Source: Dirofilaria immitis | Lineage: Eukaryota; Nematoda; Chromadorea; Rhabditida; Onchocercidae | Assembly: GCA_024305405.1 (NCBI GenBank) | Contig: JAKNDB010000107.1 | Span: 2,852,001-2,916,000, forward strand | Length of the DNA stretch: 64,000 nucleotides | Reading direction: 5' to 3' | Shown: piece by piece, positions 38,401-57,698 of the stretch | How the letters are laid out: every line of letters begins with the position of its first letter | Position numbering within the stretch: the first letter of the stretch is position 1 | The notes under the pieces: model-generated | The model's database searches: none | The model's input: only the letters and a program-made list of their open reading frames with translations | Told to the model about the DNA's origin: nothing | Position numbers and translations under genes: made by a program

Positions 38401-41400
38401 TAACTATAAGTTTCAAATATTCAGAATAATTTTTAATAAGGAAAAATCGTAGAGTTAATTTGACAAAGTTCGGAAATAAGAGAAATAATACTTGACCATT
38501 ACCTGTTGAACGGAACTTCGAAGTATAAGTTTTGGCTGTTTTTGGACGGCGTTTCTTTTCTTTTCTTTCCTCACCCAATTTTTCGAACATATTGAATTCA
38601 TTAAGCTTACTCGATGCAGTTTTGTTTGATTCACTTGATTTTTCTGTTTTTTCTATTTTATTACTCTTGGAAGATGACGCTTTCACAGGCTTTTCGGCCT
38701 TAACAGATCCAGCATCTGATTTTTCAGAACTTTCTGCGCTTGAAAACTTTTTACTGCATTCCACTTTATTTCCAGAAAGGTCCTTTTGTTTATTCCCATC
38801 TAATTCCGCTTCTTTTTCAATAATTTTTGCAGAATCTAGATTATCCTTCTTAATCTTTGCCTTGCTGGCACCTCCAGACGCCAAATGGGGTGTTTTGCGC
38901 TTTGCAGAACCGACTTTTTCAGTTCTTCAGGCACTTGATGAGGTGGTGTGGATACTAAACGTTTCCAGCATATCACCAAATCATTAGATATCTTGCGCAC
39001 ATCTGAAAATAAGAAAGACAAACTATAACGTCTTTTGTGAAATACAAAGGATATAAAGCAAAAAAATATTATGCATGATACAAAAGTCTTTTTTAAGGAA
39101 GTGTGGCTTGAAACTAACCTTGATCAGGGCAAGTTTTCGATAATTTACGCACAAATTTCGGAGTATCATTTGACTGCAACAGTTCCAGCGTTAGATTTGC
39201 CTTAAATAAATCAACCGAATAAAATTGAAACGTGACCGAAACTGATCTCAGATTAGACTAACCAAATCATTTTGTAATGAGATTTTAAAAGAAATATTAA
39301 TATAAAATCATTTGCAACAAAACAGAACGATAACAAAATGCAAATCGACGGTGAAAAAAATGATCAGGAGAAATGCTCATAACTTGAACGTAAATCTCAA
39401 TTGTAATAAACATCAAAATAATTTTTCGGGAAAGAGCCATAATCTTCAAGATTCAAATATAAATCAAAATAGTTGTAATTCGTCCAGAACTAAGAATGAA
39501 CCAAATAACTCTATGAACTAAATAAAATAACTTGCCTGAGCACATTGACTCAACAATAATTTTAAACGGCTCCAGTCTTCATTCATTTCGGCAGTTTTTA
39601 GCCATGATCCCATCTGCTTCCATCCAAGTGGTGTACTAAAGCGCTGAATAGCAGCAACTTGTGCAGCCACTGTTGAGCCGCTGAAAAAGACACCTTTTAA
39701 TTCATTGAAATTAAATTTCTCGTCTGAATCCCAGATTTTTAAACTTCGCTAGGAACTTGAAATAAGAAGTTTTGAAATTGAAAAAATCACACTATTTTTA
39801 CGACCACAAACTCATTTAATTTTAAAATAGTCTTTCATATTTGATTCATAACTTTGATTTACCTTATTTTTTCAGTTTCTCCATTATCTGACGTCACGAT
39901 TTTCTTTTTGTTTTCCCGCAATACTACTAATACCTGAAGAAGATGGTTGCGACTCCTGTGAAAATTGCTGTTTTTGACGCTGAAAAAAAAATATATAACC
40001 AGAACTAACCATTAAATAAATATCACTATAAGACAATGACACGGTGAACGAAACAACGGGAAATATATAATTGAAGTACTAAAATTATATTTTAACAGTA
40101 GTTGACCTTATCTTCGAGAGCTTTTGCAACAATTTCACGTGCTACAGCGCGATAATTTTCATTGGATGAATTAATATCAGTGCTATCTCTTTGCGTTCGA
40201 CAAACAGGTCCTACTTGCTGGCGTAAAACACATAACGCGGCTGAGCATTGCTCTCCATTACACGGTATAACTGAAAATAATATATGTTTATGAACTTGCT
40301 TGTTGAAAAGTGAGCTTTTTCTCTTTATTTTGCCATTTCAAATCTAACCGCTTCTCTCTGAATATTTTTCCACTTGATTTTTCGTCTACATTTGAAATTA
40401 AATAGTAATGAATTGAATATTCAAGAGATTACAGATAATCATGAATATCCAATATAAGGAAGCATAATTAAAAACGCAGAACATGTTTCCATCATAATAG
40501 CAACAATAAAGTTGCAAATTAAGAAATTTGATCAATTCATCAATTAATAATCAATTAATAACGTATTAATACCAACACCATAATGACAGTATTCAGATTT
40601 TTATGCACACCTAAGGCAAATGAAAAAAATGAAAGTATGAATCGCTACCTGCAATTCAACTTGAGCATCCTTCAAATTACCAGTAATCCAAGGATAATTT
40701 AAAAATAATGAGAAAAAAGAGTGAAATTTACTCGATACTTAAATAAACATTCAAATACGCACCGAACCCTGATGTAACCTTGGACGTTCCTGCGTTCTCA
40801 CTGATTGTAATGCATAAATCGGTTGACCCTCTACAGTATGACCAACGACAGTGTACTGAAAAAAAAACGTTTGTCAGATAAGCAGTCCTTTTAATTTATT
40901 CATGTTTTTTGAAGTTGGGTCATTCAGTCAAAATTTTTTTAGGCATACTGGTTACAAATTTGACAATTTAAAGTTAATTCTAATAAGCAGGAATGGTTAC
41001 AATTGGAAAAGTCTGGACAATTTGAGAGAAAGAATGAGAATACTTGTTTAATACACGATGATTGAATACGCATTGGAAATTCAAAACTCCTCATGAAAAT
41101 CCTAAGAATAAGCAAATACTGAAAATGAAGAAAGTTCCTTGAACATCCATTGAATGGACGTAAACTATAAAATCCATTATATTTCATGGATAGATACATC
41201 GGTATTCGCATGGGCAGATTTCGGAACCAGCGAAATCCAAATGTCTCAACAACGACGAAGTAATAATAACGTGGTAATTGTTCTTTTTAAATTGGATAGC
41301 TAGCTATTGGCCATTGAAAGCAAAGGGAAATACTAATAAGGTTTGGTGGTATTCAAGCAAAGGTTAAGCGAATGATATATTGGTACACCCAATTCCATCA

Positions 41401-43920
41401 ATTTTATTAACCAACGCATCGTCTGTGCGTTAAAATATGTCAGTGATTCTATATCTAGCCAGTGCTGCAGCAGCAAATTATGCAACAATGCAATATGCCG
41501 ATAACAGAAGACCATCGAATCCTTTAACAAAGTAATCCGATCAATCGCAAATAAAAGTGAGGGTAACTGAGAAATGATCCATTTAAATCGATCGATTCTC
41601 CTTTTTAGTTTCAGATTTGACATTACTCTGTATGACAAACTTTAAATTAAGAAAGCAGGGAAGTGTGCACCCTTCAAATCTATTTTTCCCGATAAGATCC
41701 CACCACTGCCTAAAACTGCCTGAAGCAACAAATATGCTTTATTTTGAACCGCCTTCAAACTATTAAATGGACTCTGTTCGTTATTCGTTATTGTTTTTTT
41801 GCCATTTAGGAAACAGTAACAGTATTTGACTCAAGTAACAAAGTTGCCCGTTTTAAGAAGCTGTAGAAATTGATAAAAGTCTTTTGATTTGTTTGGAAAA
41901 ATTCATTGAACTTATAGTGCAGTCACTGCATGAAGAAAAAGCTTACGACATATTCTTTAAAGTAACTTGCTATGGTCATTGATTGTTATGACCAAACTGT
42001 AACTAGACGAACTAAAACTTTTTCAGCCATTGGAATATAAATGATATTTTCTAAATAACATGAGGATTGCAGCACACATATATTTCATGAGTTTAAATGG
42101 AATCAATTATCCGAAAACAATACATCTTTCCATCTTACACAGTCCAGGTATGATATTCGCACATTTTGTTCTATTTAAATTCCTGTTTAAATTTATACAA
42201 AATATGGGTAAATTGCGACTACCCACCCTATTGCTTTCATTTGAAATAACTTTTGGTTCTTGCAATCTTTGTTGAGATTCACAGTAAATTGTGTCTCCCT
42301 GCTCAGCAGCATGACTTCCATATCCTAATCCACCAGAACGCACTGTTGTTGGTGCCATCCTTGATATGAAGTATTCTGGCATTCCAGCAGAATCACCAGA
42401 TGTCGGGGAATACGAATGTGGCGGTGAATTCGTTATTGAATACTCATGATAACTAGGTATCAGCTGATGTGGATCATCGAATACCTGAAATGAAAAAGAA
42501 TGGAGCATCGTCATATATATATAAATTTTTCTGCAAGTACAATACGACTCACATTAATCTTAGATTAATTGAAAATTTGGAGTGTGAAGCTATAAAGTAA
42601 AAATCATTTGCACAATGCATCCATTCAAGTATCCATTACACATAAATATGACAATGTAAAAGGTTTAAGATATATGTATATTATAACGATATAAACGACG
42701 TGACTAGCTAATTCAGTGAATGCAACATCTTCTTATAGTCCTATGATGAACAAGGAGTTTTCAAATGTTAATAAGTTTATAAAAGAAAGAATCTCACTGA
42801 ATGACAATATTTTGACAATATAGAAGAGGATAACATAAATGCAAAATGAAAATGTGAAACTTGAATGAATAAAGTGTGTTAAATCAACCATTTACTCTTC
42901 CCGTTGTTAACAATCACAAAAAGCTTGGCAGTAATCCATGGTATAAGCAAAAAGGTGAAGTAAAATTCAGCATCGACAATTAAATAAAATCTCTTAACAA
43001 GATTACATCCAGCCTTACTACCCCACCAGTCAAATAAAAGCTCGTACAATGTACATATAAAAAATTATAGAAAAACAACAATAATGAAATCTAAGTAAAA
43101 TCTGTTCTAGAATTCCAAACCAAAATAATTAACTTTCAGGAAAGTTTTTAGTGACCTATACATTTCACGCCCCATCGACAAAATGACGAATTAATGCATT
43201 CAAGTAAACCTATAAAACGTACTTCTTGATAATCATATGAGTTTTGAGAGCAATCATCATTATTCGGAATGGAACGACTCATGAAGTTGCGCAGCGTCTG
43301 TCCCGAAGGCATATCATCTACGACGCTATGGTTTTGTCCATAATTCTGCAAGTTAATGAAATAAAATGAATTTGTGCATACATATTTAAGTGCAAAACAT
43401 AAATTCTGAAGAAAAGAAATCAGCGTGAAATGATCCTAAAGTGTAGGGAATTCACAAGAAATCTGGAAGGTAGATCTGCAGATGGAATCTATCTTCTTAT
43501 ATTCAAGTTGTACATTAAACTTACATGAAAACATCTTCTAAAATACGGCTGTCTTCAGAAATAATCAAAAATGAAAATCTTCTGCAAAAAAAAGCAAAAG
43601 TAAGAGATATTAAATTAACGAAATATGCAAAAATGAGAAAAAAGTGATCCCATAAGAGCAGATGAAAAACATACCAAATTTCGTTGAGAAATACCATAAA
43701 AACTACTGGATGAAATGCCTCTTCCTGAAGAAAACGGTTGTACATGGCGATCCTGAGCCGAAGTTAACGCTGAATGCGCCGCAGCATGTTGGAAATGAGC
43801 CAAAGGCTGGTCGTAATCTGCATTCCGCTCATCATCATCATCAATATCACTTGGTTCTTCTTCTTGCAGAAACTGTGTAGGCAACGGTACGAACCGACGA
43901 ATCGGTTCATTTTCTGGCAT
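32437..43920 (-). CDS. PPP1R10: PNUTS homologue: PP1 nuclear targeting subunit with TFIIS N domain, CCCH finger and RS tail
   Basis: 23 minus-strand exons: 43920-43675, 43345-43223, 42484-42251, 40855-40759, 40270-40107, 39933-39863, 39680-39536, 39200-39119, 39002-38503, 36958-36843, 36657-36556, 36376-36250, 35840-35646, 35412-35270, 35043-35011, 34871-34751, 34645-34540, 34442-34353, 34167-33935, 33816-33638, 33493-33301, 33090-32930 and 32788-32437; about 1270 residues. PNUTS targets PP1 to chromatin and RNA polymerase II termination. Seen: an N-terminal extension of about 285 residues; a TFIIS-type domain ([47 protein letters not shown]); KFRSTG; the PP1-docking [20 protein letters not shown] followed by EIEEGER; the C-x7-C-x5-C-x3-H finger ([19 protein letters not shown]); a final RS/RD region. 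Six single-base frame breaks occur (36298-36302, 36850-36854, 34803-34808, 35767-35773, 38915-38919, 32968-32970). Intron 7 has a GC donor. A 5' acceptor at 43938-43939 is trans-splice-like. Confidence 0.93.
37569..37832 (-). CDS. Possible nested small secreted ORF in PNUTS intron 9
   Basis: An acceptor-like AAATTCAG followed about ten bases later by ATG opens 87 codons on the minus strand. The N-terminus is a good signal peptide ([19 protein letters not shown]), and a NCCC run follows further on. It sits inside the 1.5-kb intron between PNUTS exons 9 and 10. No similarity is recognised, the C-terminal half looks like AT-rich noise, and it may be chance. Confidence 0.25.
   Translation of the reverse strand: MKLWFILTVIASILMVVNFRILHHSIQQVFGDYTSHAAAVANCCCVFFPIKLFFFKHFGQPFCFIREDSASFHIIYTLYMKQTMFFS
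40939..41638 (-). other. Two long open frames inside PNUTS intron 3
   Basis: The 1.4-kb intron between exons at 42251 and 40855 holds a 101-codon minus frame (41638-41333, start [20 protein letters not shown]). Lower down is a second frame (41211-40939) with [20 protein letters not shown]. Their composition is more codon-like than the surrounding introns. No family, splice link or start context convinces me. They may be a nested gene, a decayed mobile-element piece or chance. Confidence 0.2.
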
Positions 43921-46900
43921 TTCAACCGAATAAAATCCTGAAGGAACGGTTTGTTAGCACTGAATTTTAAGTCCGCGACATCATATGTAATCACGCCAAA
44001 CAATAACAAAGTGCATCAAGATAAAAATTAAGAGATATTACAAACAAAAATATAACAGCCATATATAATAACAATTATGCAGAATTTCTGCCAACTGAAG
44101 GATTGAAAGTCAAATTCTAGAAGTTCGGAAATAGCAGTTCGGAGTCGATATTCAGACAAAATCATTTGATAATCATTTCATATGAATGAATCTCACTTCA
44201 AAAATTGACTTCACTCTGCAACGATACGTTCCATTCCATTATCTACTTTACCCGAGAAAAACAAAGCTTTTAATGCATTTCTGTTTCCATGAATTATGGA
44301 TTCACATTTTGCGTTTTGTATGTGCCATATTTTTATAAACAAGAACAAAAATGATAGTTTTATCAAAATGCCTTTTTGGTTTTTGTATTCAAATACAGAT
44401 CATGTTTTTCTGCTTTCAGAAACAAGCCAGTAGGCTAATAAATCTCATATCCCACAAATATTCTCGAAATAATAATTAGAAAGTTCAGTTTTAACACAAA
44501 TACATATAAACGTATCGAAACAATCAATAGTCGGAAAACTTAGTTCTTAACAAATATACATCACAAATATACACTTCTAAAAGCGATATGAGAAAAATGT
44601 TGGATAGAACTAAAGCTGCATTGTCGTAATAGGACACGGAAGGAGAGTGCCTGCCACGCTGAAACGCCGACGATAAAACACGAAATCAATCAATTTGTGA
44701 GATGCAATGTCTTCTCTCTTTCTCCTCTCATTTTCTTTCCATAGGCTATCGCTTCAACACTCTCTTCAAACTATTTCATGTTATGAAAGAATTCGACGTA
44801 CTTTCTGTGTTGATCGTACATTTTTCCAGAGAACGCTGTCACAATCATGTCATCCCAATCGATCGCTAATTACTGCACGCACTGTTAATAGTTCAAAGTT
44901 GAATTGAGTGATATAATGAATATAAACGAAAATAACTATCAATATACCGTTGAGTAACAACAATAAACATCCAAATACAAAATATATCACCATAACATCG
45001 AACTAATCTCCTCCCCGTTCCAACATTAACCCTTCATAACTATCACGTGTCACATTCAAAATTCAATCGTTCGCTGGTCGAACTAACCAATTATCATAAA
45101 ATTCATTTATGTTTCGCCACGCAACTCCTAAAGTCTCCCTGATTTCCTGTGTGATTATTTGAAATGTATAATATATAGCTGTAGGCTATAAAAGAAAGAG
45201 ATCACTTAATATGTTTTATGTTTCATCGCCAGTATTATCTAGAGAATGTCCTTGATATATTTATATGTCCAGCAATAATACTGATCTATCAATAAAACAG
45301 AAGATCATATGAATATCATGATCGATTTCTTTTGCTAGTGGAATTAACTTTCTTTAAATTAGGAAATGTTGCAAATAATACGAGGATATTCATGTTTCAG
45401 AGAAACCGTGTGACATGTAGTATGCAAAACAAGTAGATAGATTAATATTCAGTTGTTGATTCTAATTTACATACAAATATTTTTTATAGATTTAGAGGTA
45501 AAAAATGCTTTTTATGATCATTATAGATAGAAGAAGAAATTCAAAGTAATTTGAATGCTTGTTAATTATTGTAATTGATAGATTTTATACAATTAATAGC
45601 TAGAGTAAATATTTAAAATTTTGATCTTATCCAGCATTATATATTACGACGATGCAAGGATTCTCGATTCAGATTTATATCAGATCTGTACGACTAAATC
45701 GTGGTAGTTAATTCAAATCTCGAGTACAAAAACCAAAACTGTAGCGAAAGTGTACGAAATTAAATTTTAGTTTTTTGAAATAAATGATTTCAGGAAGTAT
45801 TTACTCAGTTTACAGCTTAAACGCATCCTCACATTTACGTAAAATTTCTTTACTTCTTTTTGAACATTTCAGCATGTCCACAATATTTTTTTAAATAAAT
45901 TAATTATAATTCGTAATTCACCTCTTCTTAATATAACCATCATTTTGATCAATATCATACAAAGAATAAAAGTGCACTAATAAATACTTTTAAATAATCA
46001 AAAACGACCTTCTTTATGCTCTTCGCTATTTTCAATAAAACAAATCCGTTTGTGAAAATGTAAATTAACCTGAAATTTTAAATGAAATAACAGCCGAATA
46101 AGTTCCTTCTGATATGCTAAAATTTGCTGGACCTGGAAATTATCCTTATTTGAATCAGATAAAATTCGATGTTGTCATTGATGCTGAAAATAAATTTACA
46201 AATATTGAGAAGACATTGTACATAATATTAGTTAATGCTTTAAAATTTTTAGCAATATTTTACTAATGCAATAGAAGGAATTTTTAAACGAATATTTTCA
46301 TCTAATACGCTTAATTTTTAAATGTATGCAAGTCTCACATAAATCGATGCAAAGATTCAATTCGCTAAATTCATAGAAAAGTTATTAATAATAAATCAAA
46401 GTTATTCAACAAAATCATACACTTTTACGAAATATATATTTGAATAAATGAAATAATGAAGAAAAACTCTTTCAACCAATTTAATTATTACTATTGTTTT
46501 TATCTGTTAAAGAAATTTCTTCCAATGGTTCGAAGGCAAGCAATATGAATCTCATAACGAATCTATGAATATTATCACTAAGATATATTGCGTAGAAAGA
46601 TCAAACTTCATAATTAGTAATTTTATCAACTTAATTTTATCTTATTTTAGCTATTATTTTCTTATTTTATGCAAATTTTCTCAGTTTAATTGGAACATTT
46701 TTACATAGAAAAGTACTTACATTATTTCGTTATTTTTCTATCTTCAATGTTCAAAGTCTGAAAATATAATTTTAATCGAATATTTATAATTAACGCATGA
46801 TATCAAACATTTTTGGTTTTTTCGTTTTTTTTCAAAACTTTAGTTTTTAAAATCGATAATACAATCGAAGTAACAAATCTAATATTTTTAATAAATCAAT

Positions 46901-48336
46901 AAAATAATAAAAAATAAATCATTGTAATTGCATTCTGAAATTTTCACAATCGATAAAGTAATACATAAATCCAACATTTTTTTCTTAATAAATAATAAAA
47001 CTGATAGTTCACTTTTAAGAGTTAAATAGCATTTGCAAATTTATAAGCAGCACTTTTTTTTTAATGATAACATATCGTTTTATAGTAATTGAGTTATAAA
47101 AGATCGATTATTAAATCTATTTTCCAATTATGTAAGGTTTTAAAATCTTCATTGATTATTTGCCGTTTTCAATCAGTTCATATCGTTGAAACAAAAATTA
47201 TACTATTAATTCTAGCAAAATTATAATTCAAAAGAGTATTATTATTTATACAATCTGAAAATACTTTTTTTTTTTAAATAACATCCAATAATTATCTTTC
47301 TTATCCTATCATCTATCTACAAAAAGCCAAATTCCATTATAAGCCACAAAAATAAAAAAAAAAAAAGCGATGTTGTAGGCTAATAAAATTTCCAATTGAA
47401 CTAAAGAGTATATTTCCCTTTATTTTTTTTTTTGAGAATGCTTGTATTAAAATTCTATTTCCTGCATACTAAATATGCTTGGTCTAAAATATTGCCTAAT
47501 ATAAAATGTTTACATATATATACGTAAATATTTATTTACACTTATACTTTTACGCATATATACGCTTCATACATTAACATGAACATGCTCTTCGGTCTTC
47601 ATAAGTGCTATTTTCAGGTTTTTATTATTCAGCACATTTTTTTTTCCCAAGAGAAATTTTCGATTGCTACAACAGAAGGGATCTTCATCTAATGTATTAT
47701 TCAATTTATCATTTTAATTTTAGAATTTATTACATCGTTTAATACTATTTGGTTTTAGTTTAAAATGCATTTAATTTAATTCAATTTATCAACTTATGCA
47801 TTCAATTTGTACATATTTCGATAGACAAATAGGCAAATTTGAAGTCTTACAATTAATTTTAGGTTAGTATAAAATAATAAAAGTTTAAATTACTGTGTAA
47901 AAAGAAAATAGTATTCTATTTGATAAGAATGAATCCTTTCATATTCTTACTGATAAGTTAATCAATTTATTTAATTCACTAATATCATGATAATAAATTT
48001 AATTTAATAAAAATTAAGAATTAATATCTAAAAATTAACTAACATATCATTTGATTTGATTGTAAGATTTGCTATTAAAGTTTGTATCCTTCAGAAGATG
48101 TCGTTTAAAGCTCGTTGCTTTTCTCACTCATCAATTCCTTCTCTTCATTTCTCCGATATATATATATATTTTTTCTTGCATTCCCAAATTGAAATCATTA
48201 TTTTTTTTTCTTCCTATAAAATATTCTGTTAGGTAGAAATTCTGCTTGTCTGCATTTCTGCTTATTTTCTAACATAATTTTTCGATTTTCAAATTTAGTT
48301 ATTATTATATTCAATCGATTTAATATTTTTATTTAC

Positions 48337-48338
<2 letters not shown>

Positions 48339-48380
<42 letters not shown>
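48339..48380. repeat. AT dinucleotide microsatellite
   Basis: About 18 uninterrupted AT units followed by GTATAT. Confidence 0.95.
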
Positions 48381-48382
<2 letters not shown>

Positions 48383-49702
48383 TTTGAATTAAATTAATAA
48401 ACAAAATTGATAAGTTGACATTTAGATTAATTTATTAATAATTTAATATTGTTCAATTTGACTTTTCAATTTTGCTAAAAATGAATTATCGTAAAAGTTT
48501 AGTAAAAATAAAAATTTCATTAATCCTAATATTTCATAATAGCAAAAAATAAAAATAAACTTACAAATTCCCTTTAACTTGGCTTCCTTGAATATTTTCA
48601 TTATTTTCATTGTTTGATTGAAGTTTGAGATGGATTGATATGATATGACATGATATACTATATTCACTTCAATTACTGCCATTTACAAATTTCAATGAAA
48701 CGTGAAATTATTTTCTTATCGAACCTATCATTAGTAAATATAAAAATAGAGAATATGTTTAAATATAATTTCAAAAGCATATATATCAAATAAAAGTTAG
48801 AATCAATGATTAGTGATAAAAGAAAAAGGCTAGTGCTATCTAGAAAATAGAGTATATCTAATAAAACATCTGCTCAAAGCTGTTTTTAATATTCAAATGT
48901 TAGCTGTCAATTACAGTGGTTGTCAAAAAAAAAAAGAAAGATGTATAAATGTTTGTGTAAGTATGTGATGTGAATATTATATTTCACTTCCTCAACGATA
49001 ACAAATTTCATGGCCAAGTAATGGCAGGGTACCAGATGTGTCCTTAGGCTTCTATCTTTATCATTTTTTCTAATTTCAGTACTTTTATCGGCCAGATTTT
49101 TTAACATCGTAAGTTGTTGCACTAAAACATTAACATTGTTGTCCGTTAAATGTTTGATTTTTTATCTTTTTCATTGACTGATAATGTAAGTCAGTTTTAA
49201 TTGATAAGAGCATTTCTTTATCTCAACCTCTAATAAAATGAATTCATATTTAATTGTTGATAAGAAAAATCTTTGAACATAACTAATAACTTTTTTCTGA
49301 AAAACTATGCATATTTTACACCTATTTTGTTAAAAACATATACTTTATCAATTTAAATATTTTTCTTTTTAAACGATCAATATATTATTCCATGTGATAA
49401 AAATTCGAATCATAAGCTTAAAATATGATCAGTTTTGTCTTGAAGATCTAAAATGTCAGATATTGAAAAAAAAAAGAATTTATGATTGTTAAAAGTGAAT
49501 GTTTGAAAAATTTTGATAATTTGTTGATATGTTGTTTGTTGCTTTCACTATCTATCATATATTCTTTTTTTCCTAATTATTTGTCAATCATTTTCTTAAT
49601 TCTTTTACTGAAACGAAATATTAAGCGCAAAATTTATTAGCAAAATTCTAAAGTCTTAAAAAGAATTTTCAATTATCTCCAAAAAAAAAAGTGATTTTCC
49701 AG

Positions 49703-49903
49703 TTGAAAAATACGAAAGGAAATGAAATAAGCAAGTTGATAAAAGGAAAAAAAAACTTGCCTATCACTAATCCATCTATAACACTTGGAGATTTAAAAAT
49801 TTTTCCCAAAAAAGGAAACTATATATTGTTAAATGTCGGAAGATTGAAATACAGAAATAAGGATTGGAAAAAAAGTACGATGGAATCGTTGATTATTGTA
49901 TAG
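49703..49903 (+). CDS. Candidate lone exon with a DIX-like motif
   Basis: A TTTTCCAG acceptor at 49695-49702 opens a frame of 66 codons ending in TAG. It contains KNLPITNPSITLGDLKIF followed by PKKGNY. This resembles the DIX domain of Axin and Dishevelled, where an hTLGxFK strand is followed by a (T/P)KKGxY turn. The expected FFK strand and following acidic block are not recognisable. No upstream exons of such a gene were found on the plus strand. It could be a terminal exon, a remnant, or coincidence. Confidence 0.3.
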   Translation: MKNTKGNEISKLIKGKKNLPITNPSITLGDLKIFPKKGNYILLNVGRLKYRNKDWKKSTMESLIIV

Positions 49904-50597
49904 ATAACAGGGATTATTGATAAAAATTATCAATTATTTGAAATAAATAACAAAACAATAATCATATCAAATATTATCACTTTTTTTTGTCATATATCAA
50001 TTCATTCATTCATTCATTAAGCTAAAAAAAAAAATCATTTTTGAATAAATAATGAGCTATGGTTTATCCTATTAGCTTGCAAGCTCCACCTGATAAAGGA
50101 AAGCATGATTCATTATTTATTGGCTTGATGAAAAATGAATGATGTAATAGAGAAGTTGATTTAGAAGCCTGGAAGAGTAGGATTCTCCTTCACATATATA
50201 TATGCAAAGACCCAAAGACTTCTACTCTCACTCTCGTTTTTTTTTCACTAAAATATTGGATATTAAAAGCAAAAAATATAGTGCATATAATAAGAATCCA
50301 CTAAAGAGTTTTAAATGAAATCTATCATGCCATCTATTCCGATGATTAATTGATGTAATTTTAGATTTTTCGTTCAATTCATTCGTCCTATTCGTTCTAT
50401 ATCGAATTGATCAGATTTAGAGAATTTGCTTTCCTCTCACAAAGATTTTACTAAAATTTAACCTGAAAATAAAGTTTGAAATTATTTTAGAATTATTGCT
50501 AATAATTTAATCGTAATAATACTTTAATTATAAAAGCAAAATAATATCTATTTTAGATTATAGTATTTTATTTCTAATTAAAAGAAATATTTTACTA

Positions 50598-57698
<7,101 letters not shown>

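Larger units (their letters stand above)
43921..50597. other. 6.7-kb AT-rich intergenic region
   Basis: It separates the 5' end of PNUTS (-) from the ion-channel gene (+), so it should include both promoters. It holds many A/T homopolymers and a TA microsatellite, and one weak exon candidate (49703-49903) listed separately. No other coding signal was found. Confidence 0.55.
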
